A stretch of DNA of 35,890 nt from Candidatus Roseilinea sp. (GTDB taxonomy: Bacteria; Chloroflexota; Anaerolineae; J036; Brachytrichaceae). The notes beneath the pieces are model-generated. The model was not told where the DNA came from, did no database searches, and was given only the letters and a program-made list of their open reading frames with translations. Below are positions 30,116 through 35,890 of this stretch, one piece after another. The DNA lies in contig JANWYN010000052.1 of the NCBI GenBank assembly GCA_025055235.1, positions 1 through 35,890 on the forward strand, read 5' to 3'. Within the stretch, counting starts at the first letter, position 1; the number at the start of each line of letters is the position of its first letter. Position numbers and translations under genes: made by a program.

Positions 30116-31285
30116 TCAGCAGCATCGTCGCATCGCCTGCGCCAGCCGCACCGCCGCTTCTTCGAGCTGCGCCGGCGGATAGAGCGTGAAGGCCAGCCGA
30201 AGGGCCTCGTTGCCACCGCGGCCATCGCAGAAGAACCGCCGCCCCGGCACGAACGATACCCCTTCCGCCTCGGCGACCGGAAGCAACGCTTCTGACGACA
30301 GGCCTGCAGGCAGTCGCACCCACACGAAGAACCCACCGGCCGGCGTCGGCGCCTGCCAGCCGGCCGGCAGATGCGTTGCCAGCGCGCGCATCAGCGCGTC
30401 GCGCCGCGCGCGGTAGGTTTCTACGAACCGCGCCACCTGTGGTTCGAACGCGCCATCCTCGCAATAGGCGGCGACGGTCATCGTCGCGAACTGGTTCGGC
30501 CCGCCGCCGCTGTCCATCACACCGCAGGTGCGAACGCGCGCGATCAGGTCACGCCCGGCAGTGATCCAGCCGACCCGCATGCCGGGCGCGAGGCTCTTGG
30601 AGAACGACCCCAGCCGCGCCACGACGCCCATTGGCGCGATGCGCCACAACGACGGCGGCGCGTCGCCGTCGTAGGCCAACTCGCGGTAAGCGTCGTCCTC
30701 GACGATCAAGATGCGCTCACGCTCGGCCAGCGCAACGACCGCACGGCGCACCTCGTCGCGCCAGCATAGGCCGGTCGGGTTGTTGAACGTGGGCACGCAG
30801 TACAGCAGGCTCGGTCGCTCGCCCTGGCGTTTCAAAGCACCGATCAGCTCGCTCAGCGCGTCAACATCGAGGCCATCCGGGCCGCCGGGGATGGCGATGA
30901 GTTTGAGCGGCCGGTCGCGCAGGATGCGCACGGCAAGGTGATAGGTGGGCGATTCGACCAGCGCGACATCGCCGGGCTGCGTGCAAAGCGTGACGAGCTG
31001 ATCAAGCGCGTGGGAGATGCCGCCGGTGATGGCGATTTCGTCCGCGTCCGGCAGGCGTCCCTCGCGCTGCGCGATGCGATGCCGAAGCCAATCTGCCAAC
31101 GGCCCCGGCCCGGTCGCGTAGCCATAGCCCAGCGCATGCGCGCCATAGCGCGCGATCGCCTGAGCGCTCGCGCGTTGGATCGCATCCAGCGGCAGCAGCG
31201 CCGGGTCGGGATGACCCAGGCCGAGGTCGAACACGCCGGGGCGCAGCGCCGCGTGCAAGTCGGAGAGGTGATGATGCGTCGTCAC
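30116..31285 (-). CDS. PLP-dependent aminotransferase (class I/II, 2-aminoadipate/MocR-like fold)
   Basis: 389 residues. A fold-type I aminotransferase: glycine-rich TGGISHALD, VESPTYH, NNPTG, VEDDAYRELAY, and the PLP Schiff-base lysine in SFSKSLAPGMRVGW (K230). The sequence resembles 2-aminoadipate or aromatic/branched-chain aminotransferases of the group related to MocR, but there is no helix-turn-helix domain, so it is an enzyme rather than a regulator. The amino acid substrate is not defined. GTG 31285 is preferred because a TACATT box lies 8 nt upstream; the open frame reaches an ATG at 31348, only 6 nt from the tRNA-Val end. Confidence 0.9.
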   Translation of the reverse strand: MTTHHHLSDLHAALRPGVFDLGLGHPDPALLPLDAIQRASAQAIARYGAHALGYGYATGPGPLADWLRHRIAQREGRLPDADEIAITGGISHALDQLVTLCTQPGDVALVESPTYHLAVRILRDRPLKLIAIPGGPDGLDVDALSELIGALKRQGERPSLLYCVPTFNNPTGLCWRDEVRRAVVALAERERILIVEDDAYRELAYDGDAPPSLWRIAPMGVVARLGSFSKSLAPGMRVGWITAGRDLIARVRTCGVMDSGGGPNQFATMTVAAYCEDGAFEPQVARFVETYRARRDALMRALATHLPAGWQAPTPAGGFFVWVRLPAGLSSEALLPVAEAEGVSFVPGRRFFCDGRGGNEALRLAFTLYPPAQLEEAAVRLAQAMRRCC

Positions 31286-31293
31286 GGGGCGTA

Positions 31294-31299
31294 AATGTA
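31294..31299 (-). promoter_or_regulatory. -10 box TACATT, 8 nt before the aminotransferase
   Basis: Minus-strand TACATT with 8 nt to the GTG at 31285, consistent with the start-proximal boxes elsewhere in the window. Confidence 0.35.
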
Positions 31300-31353
31300 A
31301 CCGACGCGCGGAAAAGCGCGAAGCGCGGATGCACATGCCGCGCTTCATTTCGA

Positions 31354-31427
31354 TGGGAGCGACAAGACTCGAACTTGTGACCTTTGCGATGTCAACGCAA
31401 CGCTCTAACCAGCTGAGCTACGCCCCC
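31354..31427 (-). tRNA. tRNA-Val (GAC)
   Basis: Minus strand, 74 nt. Acceptor stem GGGGGCG / CGCTCCC (one G-T pair), D-arm GCTC...GAGC, anticodon stem TTGCG / CGCAA with loop TTGACAT (anticodon GAC), T-arm ACAAG TTCGAGT CTTGT, discriminator A. CCA is not encoded. It decodes GUC and GUU valine codons. Confidence 0.97.
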
Positions 31428-31497
31428 GAGTAAGCGCAATTATAAACCAACGCATCGAACGCGGGGGCGTTCGCCAACAGGGCAAACGCATATGCTG

Positions 31498-31585
31498 GTA
31501 GGGCGCACTCTGCATGGCCCGAATGGGCTACCTCAGCGCGCCATCGCCGATGCATCATAGGCGCGGAACGGCGTCCGCGCCCTAC
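31498..31585. mobile_element. 88-bp MITE-like element with GTAGGGCGC terminal repeats
   Basis: Ends are inverted 9-mers GTAGGGCGC (31498-31506) and GCGCCCTAC (31577-31585). An inner hairpin (GGCGCGGA / TCCGCGCC) lies near the right end, followed outside the element by a TTTTTT run. No coding capacity. Located just upstream of tRNA-Val and after the RluA-type gene. Confidence 0.5.
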
Positions 31586-31608
31586 GCGCGACGTTTTTTG
31601 CCCCGACT

Positions 31609-31674
31609 CCCGACTTCCCGACTCCCCACTCGTGAGTCGGGAGTGGGGAGTCGGGAGTCCAGGAGTCGGGAGTG
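31609..31674. repeat. heptamer hairpin (GACTCCC) after the RluA-type gene
   Basis: Units of GACTCCC and ACTCCCC on both strands. The core is a perfect 14-bp inverted repeat (31617-31630 and 31642-31655) with an 11-nt loop. Same family as the hairpin inside the HDAC-family gene. Confidence 0.8.
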
Positions 31675-31677
31675 ACA

Positions 31678-32409
31678 TCACACCAGCTTCTCCAACTGTC
31701 GCAGCGCCGCGTTGAAGTCCTTGGCGTATGGCGCGAGCAGGTCGAGCGGCTCCCCGGTGGCCGGATGCGCCAGCTTTAGCCGGCGCGCGTGCAATGCCGT
31801 TCGCCCGATCAATGGAATCTCCTCCGGGCTGTTCGCGCGATAGTCGCGCTTCAGTTGCGAGAGGAAGATCGGCTTGCCGTCGCCATACAGGTCGTCCGCG
31901 ACGATCGGATGGCCGAGCAGCGCCGCGTGCACGCGAATCTGATGCGTGCGGCCGGTCTCCGGGATGGCTTCGACCAATACGTAGCGCTTCAGGCGCTGCA
32001 GCACGCGGAAGTGCGTCACCGATGGTTTGCCCTGCACGGCATCCACCACCGTGCGATGGCGGCGGTCGCCATCCACGCGCAACGGCGCGTCGGCGGTGCG
32101 CTCGGCCCACGATGGGTTGCCCACGAGGAGCGCGTGGTAGATCTTCGTCACACCGCGCCCTTCGAACTGCGTGCTGAGCACGCGATGGGCGGCTTCGTTC
32201 CGCGCAAAGACAATGACGCCGCTGGTGTCACGGTCGAGGCGATGCACCAGCCACAGCCGGCCGAAGCGCGCCTCCAGCAGCGCGTGCAAATCCGGCTCGT
32301 CGGGGCGCGCGGCGTCGTGGGCGCTGCTGACGCCGGCGGGTTTGTTGACGGCAATGAGGTGATCGTCTTCGTATAAGACGTCTATCCGGTGTGGGCGAAG
32401 CGGCTTCAT
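31678..32409 (-). CDS. RluA-family pseudouridine synthase
   Basis: 243 residues. Converts specific uridines in rRNA (or tRNA) to pseudouridine. The catalytic Asp is in HRLDRDTSG; other family segments are AVNKPAGV, ARNEAAH and PETGRTHQIRVHAALLGHPI. There is no S4 RNA-binding domain, so it is the short RluA/RluF-type class and its exact target position is undetermined. The ATG at 32409 overlaps the plsY stop (ATGA) and directly precedes the conserved core, although an open frame extends much further upstream inside plsY. Translationally coupled to plsY. Confidence 0.93.
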   Translation of the reverse strand: MKPLRPHRIDVLYEDDHLIAVNKPAGVSSAHDAARPDEPDLHALLEARFGRLWLVHRLDRDTSGVIVFARNEAAHRVLSTQFEGRGVTKIYHALLVGNPSWAERTADAPLRVDGDRRHRTVVDAVQGKPSVTHFRVLQRLKRYVLVEAIPETGRTHQIRVHAALLGHPIVADDLYGDGKPIFLSQLKRDYRANSPEEIPLIGRTALHARRLKLAHPATGEPLDLLAPYAKDFNAALRQLEKLV

Positions 32410-33068
32410 TGCTGCGCCGTGGACGAACTGGACTGCGCCGGGCTGGCGCGCCTGAACCATGACACGCGCTTCTCCGTGCCGGCGCGCAGGCGCTCGATGT
32501 TCGGGCGAAGGGCGATCAGGATCAGGCCGAGCACACCCCAGCCGTAGGCAGCGTAGGACCAGTGCGTCGCGCCGAGGATGGCGCCGATGGTGTTGGCGAG
32601 GGCGACGGTCAGGCCGGCCAGCATCGAAGCGATCGAGGCGTAGCCGCCGACGAAGAGCATGAGCGAACCGAGCACAAACGCAGGCACGCCACCCCACGGC
32701 CAGATCGCGATGCTGGTGCCAACGGCAGTCGCGCCGCCCGCGCCGCCGCGAAAGTTGAGGAAGCACGAGGCATTGTGGCCGAGCACCACGCCGAAGCCGG
32801 CCAGCGCCTCGGCCCATCCCGCCGTACCGGCAACGAGCTGGCGCACGATCAGCACGGCGACCACGCCCTTCAACACGTCGAGGATGGCTGTCGCCAGGCC
32901 CGGCACCACGCCGGCCGCACGAAAGACGTTCGTGCCGCCGGTGCGGCCGCTTCCGAACTCGCGCACGTCTATGCCCTTGACCAATTTGACGATGATCCAG
33001 CCGAAGGGGATCGAGCCGATCAGGTAGCCGGCTACGCCGCAGGCAATGCTGATCCAGACCGCGCTCAT
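32406..33068 (-). CDS. plsY: acyl-phosphate glycerol-3-phosphate acyltransferase PlsY
   Basis: 220 residues, about six membrane helices. Transfers an acyl chain from acyl-phosphate to glycerol-3-phosphate, the first step of membrane phospholipid synthesis. Motifs: GYLIGSIPFGW, then IDVREFGSGRTGGTNVFRAAG, then GHNASCFLNFRGGAGGATAVG, and PNIERLRAGTEKR near the end. The GGKG-type motif, usually with a lysine, reads GGAG here, a notable change near the active site. ATG 33068 fits the first helix; the longer frame to 33143 adds a basic leader. Divergent from the DtxR-type regulator, sharing a 153-nt region with a perfect palindrome. Confidence 0.9.
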   Translation of the reverse strand: MSAVWISIACGVAGYLIGSIPFGWIIVKLVKGIDVREFGSGRTGGTNVFRAAGVVPGLATAILDVLKGVVAVLIVRQLVAGTAGWAEALAGFGVVLGHNASCFLNFRGGAGGATAVGTSIAIWPWGGVPAFVLGSLMLFVGGYASIASMLAGLTVALANTIGAILGATHWSYAAYGWGVLGLILIALRPNIERLRAGTEKRVSWFRRASPAQSSSSTAQQ

Positions 33069-33133
33069 GATTCGTGATATGGTAACACCGATGTGCAGAA
33101 TGCGACGCGCCTGCGGATGGAGCGCATACGATT

Positions 33134-33168
33134 CAGCGCTCAACGCGCTCGGAGCGCGTTGAGCGCTG
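33134..33168. repeat. perfect 35-nt palindrome in a divergent intergenic region
   Basis: Arms 33134-33150 and 33152-33168 are exact 17-nt reverse complements around a single G (CAGCGCTCAACGCGCTC and its complement). A degraded copy lies at 17016-17057, so it is a dispersed element, not a site unique to this regulator. Confidence 0.8.
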
Positions 33169-33210
33169 CTCGTGACCTTTCGTCCGCGCCGGCGAATGCG
33201 TCACGCGGGA

Positions 33211-33216
33211 TAGAAT
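33211..33216 (+). promoter_or_regulatory. -10 box TAGAAT, 5 nt before the DtxR-type gene
   Basis: TAGAAT ends 5 nt before the ATG at 33222, which would place the transcription start at the start codon. No ribosome site. Confidence 0.5.
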
Positions 33217-33221
33217 AAGTA

Positions 33222-33878
33222 ATGCTTTCTGAATCCGTCCAGGATTACCTGAAGGCGATCTACAGCCTGCGCCACGAGAACGAGCGCGCCACGACGAACG
33301 CGCTCGCGGCCCGGCTGAACGTGACGGCCGCTTCCGTCACCGGCATGCTCAAGAAGCTGGCCGAATTGAAGCTGGTGCTCTACGAGCCGTATCAGGGTGC
33401 GACGCTTACGCCGGCGGGCGAGAAGATCGCGCTGGAGGTGATCCGCCACCACCGGCTGATCGAGCTGTATCTGACCGAAGCGATGGGCTACTCGTGGGAT
33501 CAGGTGCACGCCGAAGCCGATCGCCTGGAGCATGCCATCAGCGAGGAGTTCGAGGATCGCATCTCGAGCTTGCTGGGCCACCCCACCGTGGACCCGCACG
33601 GCGACCCCATCCCCACCAAGGACGGCGAAATCGCGGCCAGCTCGCGCAATACCCTCGATGCCGCCGCCGAGGGCAGCACGGTGCGCATCGAGCGCGTGCG
33701 CGACGAAGATCCGGCGCTGCTGCGCGAAGTGGCCGAACTCGGCCTGACGCCGCAGACCGTCGTGACGGTGGGCAGCCGGACGGGCGATGCCTCGCTCATC
33801 GTACATCTGGCCGACGGCCAATCCCGCCACATCAGCACCAGGATTGCTCGAAACATCTTCATCGTGGACGCGTCTTGA
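33222..33878 (+). CDS. DtxR/MntR-family metal-dependent repressor
   Basis: 218 residues. N-terminal winged helix (SVQDYLKAIYSLRHENERAT and TAASVTGMLKKLAELKLV), a metal-binding dimerisation domain with HHRLIELYL (H77, E81) and VHAEADRLEH (H96, D100, E103, H104), and a C-terminal FeoA/SH3-like domain (about 145-218). D8 in the first helix matches the Mn-sensing MntR type; the long C-terminal domain matches the Fe-sensing DtxR/IdeR type, so the metal is uncertain. It would repress metal uptake genes when metal is bound. The plsY gene is divergent and the TRAP genes follow 144 nt later; neither is an obvious metal-uptake target. Confidence 0.92.
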   Translation: MLSESVQDYLKAIYSLRHENERATTNALAARLNVTAASVTGMLKKLAELKLVLYEPYQGATLTPAGEKIALEVIRHHRLIELYLTEAMGYSWDQVHAEADRLEHAISEEFEDRISSLLGHPTVDPHGDPIPTKDGEIAASSRNTLDAAAEGSTVRIERVRDEDPALLREVAELGLTPQTVVTVGSRTGDASLIVHLADGQSRHISTRIARNIFIVDAS

Positions 33879-34022
33879 AGCGCCTCTGCCGGCTGCCCGG
33901 CATCCCAATTGACAAATCCGCCGCGATGAATACCATGCGCGCCACACGCTCGCAAGCGCCGCGAGCTTCGATGTCGTTGCCAATAGCAGCCCGAGTTGGG
34001 TGATACGAAGGAGGGTAGGACA

Positions 34023-34673
34023 TTGAAGACGTTGCTTCGTATTTCGGCGGTGATTGACGCGATCACCGACCGGCTGAGCGGCCTGATCAGCATCATCGTC
34101 GTGCTGGCCATCTTGGCCGGATTTTTGAACGCCGCATTGCGTTATCTGGGACAGTGGCTGCAGCGCACGCTGATCTCCAACGAGCTGATTCAGACGCAGT
34201 GGTACCTGTTCTCGCTGTTGTTCCTGATCGGCTTCCCCTACCTGCTCAGGCACAACGTGAACGTGCGCGTGGACTTCTTCTACTCGCGATGGGGGCCGCG
34301 CCAGCGCGCGCTCGTGGACTTCTTGGGCACGTTGTTCTTCCTCATCCCCTTCTGCCTGTTGGCAATCTACGTGAGCATCGGCCCGGTGCTGACGTCGTGG
34401 GGTCGTTTGCCGGACGGGAGTTGGGGGCCGTGGGAGGTGTCGAGCGACGCCGGCGGGTTGCCGCTCGCGCCGCTAAAGTCGCTGATCATCGTCGGCTTCT
34501 TCGGGCTGCTGGTGCAGGCCATCTCGCAATTGATCAAGTACGCTGCCGTTCTGCTCGGCTATCACGAAGCCGATGAGGCGGTGATGGTGGCCGAGACTGA
34601 GCAGGCGATGGCCGACGAAATGGTGCGCGAGATGCGCGAAGAGCTGGAGCACGAAGCCGTGGCGCGCCGATAG
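34023..34673 (+). CDS. dctQ: TRAP transporter small permease (DctQ)
   Basis: 216 residues, four membrane helices (about 16-40, 58-76, 95-120, 155-178), with the DctQ-type segment [20 protein letters not shown]. This is the small membrane subunit of a secondary transporter driven by a sodium or proton gradient. The start is TTG 34023: a strong ribosome site (GGAGGG) sits 7 nt upstream; an earlier in-frame TTG at 33996 has none. A gap of 14 nt leads to dctM with its own ribosome site. The binding protein DctP is not in this window and is expected nearby or beyond the right edge. Confidence 0.9.
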   Translation: MKTLLRISAVIDAITDRLSGLISIIVVLAILAGFLNAALRYLGQWLQRTLISNELIQTQWYLFSLLFLIGFPYLLRHNVNVRVDFFYSRWGPRQRALVDFLGTLFFLIPFCLLAIYVSIGPVLTSWGRLPDGSWGPWEVSSDAGGLPLAPLKSLIIVGFFGLLVQAISQLIKYAAVLLGYHEADEAVMVAETEQAMADEMVREMREELEHEAVARR

Positions 34674-34687
34674 GAAGGAGGAGAGCG

Positions 34688-35890
34688 ATGGAAGGGTTCA
34701 ACCCGCAGTGGCTCGGCATCCTGATGTTCGTCGGCTTCTTCTTCCTGTTGCTCACCGGCTATCCGGTCGCCTTTTCGTTCGCCGGCGTCTCCATCGTCTT
34801 TGGGCTGATCGGCCTGGCGATGGGCGCGTTCAACTTCAACCTGCTGCTGTCGTTGCCGAACAGTTGGTTCGGCATCATGAGCGACAGCACGCTGCTGGCG
34901 ATCCCCTTCTTCATCTTCATGGGCGCCATCCTGGAGAAATCGGGGCTGGCGGAAGAGCTGCTGGAAACCGTGGGCCAATTGATGGGGCCGGTGAAGGGCG
35001 GCATTGCGCTGGCCGTGGTGATCGTCGGCACGCTGCTGGCCGCGACCACCGGCGTGGTGGCAGCGACGATCATCGCCATGGGCTTGATCTCACTGCCCAC
35101 GATGCTGAAGTATGGCTACAACAAAGGCCTGGCGACCGGCGTGATCATCGCCTCGGGCACGATGGCGCAGATGATCCCGCCCAGCATCGTGCTGGTGTTG
35201 CTCAGCGACCAGTTTGGGGTGTCCATCGGCGACTTGTTCGCCGGCGCGCTCGTGCCCGGCCTGATGCTGGCCGCCGCGTATGCCATCTACGCGCTGATCG
35301 TCGCCTACACCCGCCCAGGCAGCGCGCCGGCCTTGCCACCCGAGGCGCGCACGCTGAGCGGCAGCGCGCTGCTGTTGCGCACGCTCCGGGCGTTCGTCCC
35401 GCCGGTCGTGCTCATCCTGGCCGTGCTGGGCACGATCTTCGCCGGCCTAGCCACGCCCAGCGAAGCCGGCGCGTTCGGCGCGATCGGCGCGTCCATCCTG
35501 GCCGTCGCCAACCGCCGGATGAGCTGGAAGGTGATCTCGGACGCGGCGCTCGCCACGGCCAAGACCACCGGCCTGGTGCTGATGATCCTCTTCGCGTCCA
35601 CGCTGTTCACCAAGGTGCTGTTCGGCCTGGGCGGCGACCTGTTGATCGAGGAGTGGTTGACCACGCTGCCGGGCGGCTTCTGGACGTTCATCATCGTCGC
35701 CAACATCGTGATCTTCTTGCTGGGCATCTTCCTCGAGTTCCCGGAGATCACCTACATCGCCATGCCGCTGCTGGTGCCGGCGGCCGAGAAGGTGCTCAAC
35801 ACGGTCAACGAGATGGGCGCGTTCTCCAACGAGGGCTACACGATGGTGTGGTTCGCCATCGTCGTGGCGATCAACTTGCAGACGGCGTTC
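34688..35890 (+). CDS. dctM: TRAP transporter large permease (DctM), truncated by window edge
   Basis: 401 codons are visible, with no stop, out of about 430-450 expected. Hydrophobic throughout, with DctM signatures [39 protein letters not shown] and [16 protein letters not shown]. The large subunit forms the transport path for an organic acid or similar solute. ATG 34688 follows a strong ribosome site (AAGGAGGAG). Forms an operon with dctQ. The substrate cannot be deduced without the binding protein. Confidence 0.93.
   Translation, partial: MEGFNPQWLGILMFVGFFFLLLTGYPVAFSFAGVSIVFGLIGLAMGAFNFNLLLSLPNSWFGIMSDSTLLAIPFFIFMGAILEKSGLAEELLETVGQLMGPVKGGIALAVVIVGTLLAATTGVVAATIIAMGLISLPTMLKYGYNKGLATGVIIASGTMAQMIPPSIVLVLLSDQFGVSIGDLFAGALVPGLMLAAAYAIYALIVAYTRPGSAPALPPEARTLSGSALLLRTLRAFVPPVVLILAVLGTIFAGLATPSEAGAFGAIGASILAVANRRMSWKVISDAALATAKTTGLVLMILFASTLFTKVLFGLGGDLLIEEWLTTLPGGFWTFIIVANIVIFLLGIFLEFPEITYIAMPLLVPAAEKVLNTVNEMGAFSNEGYTMVWFAIVVAINLQTAF

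Noticed and set aside
31678-32817. Longer RluA-type protein starting at 32817
   Set aside because: The extra 136 residues lie antiparallel to nothing but in another frame of plsY and look like a shadow; ATG 32409 overlaps the plsY stop and begins at the conserved core.
33909-33936. TTGACA-like promoter before the TRAP genes
   Set aside because: A good -35 is present but no -10 at 16-18 nt, so it is not listed as a feature.

Overview
The window is GC-rich, tightly packed bacterial DNA, most likely from a Chloroflexota (Anaerolineae-like) chromosome. The signs are a secreted protein ending in a YLPIV-type tail, a Pro/Ala/Gln-rich lipoprotein linker on a sugar-binding protein, MntA/HepT remnants, and a large load of short dispersed repeats. 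The assignment comes from gene content only and is moderately secure. No phage, plasmid, transposase or CRISPR array was seen.

Layout, left to right. (1) 1-7.0 kb: a gene tail, a small membrane protein, then on the minus strand mobA overlapping dnaE (replicative DNA polymerase), and a NarL-type two-component pair with the kinase and regulator overlapping. (2) 7.0-10.0 kb: a Rieske oxygenase overlapping a secreted, membrane-tailed alpha/beta-hydrolase peptidase. (3) 10.3-16.9 kb: a sugar-uptake operon (lipoprotein binding protein, two unusually enlarged permeases, no ATPase) ending in an R2lox-type Mn/Fe oxidase joined by a GTGA overlap, with a divergent LacI-type repressor. (4) 17.4-24.1 kb: a block bracketed by two inverted copies of a ~190-bp repeat. 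It holds a pseudo-receiver/DUF309 protein, an unknown small protein, two enoyl-ACP-reductase-like SDRs with Y-x6-K active sites, a membrane-anchored Cas4-like nuclease, a DUF4058 protein, a UbiA prenyltransferase and an HDAC-family amidohydrolase. (5) 24.6-29.2 kb: arginine deiminase, an ECF sigma/anti-sigma pair, and a divergent large secreted protein. (6) 29.2-33.1 kb: an MntA nucleotidyltransferase run into a twice-frameshifted HepT toxin, an aminotransferase, tRNA-Val(GAC), an RluA-type pseudouridine synthase and plsY. (7) 33.2 kb to the end: a DtxR/MntR-type regulator and the first two genes of a TRAP transporter, the second cut by the window edge.

The most interesting signals lie partly outside the genes. 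Eight genes have a TANAAT-like -10 box close to the start codon (5-9 nt away in seven of them), which suggests frequent leaderless transcription. Heptamer/octamer short tandem repeats are scattered through the window, and three of them sit inside reading frames without breaking them (dnaE, HDAC-family gene, arginine deiminase N-terminus). HepT shows a one-base deletion and a compensating one-base insertion that together fuse its body to MntA. R2lox as the last cistron of a sugar ABC operon, and the two enlarged permeases, are the best functional leads.
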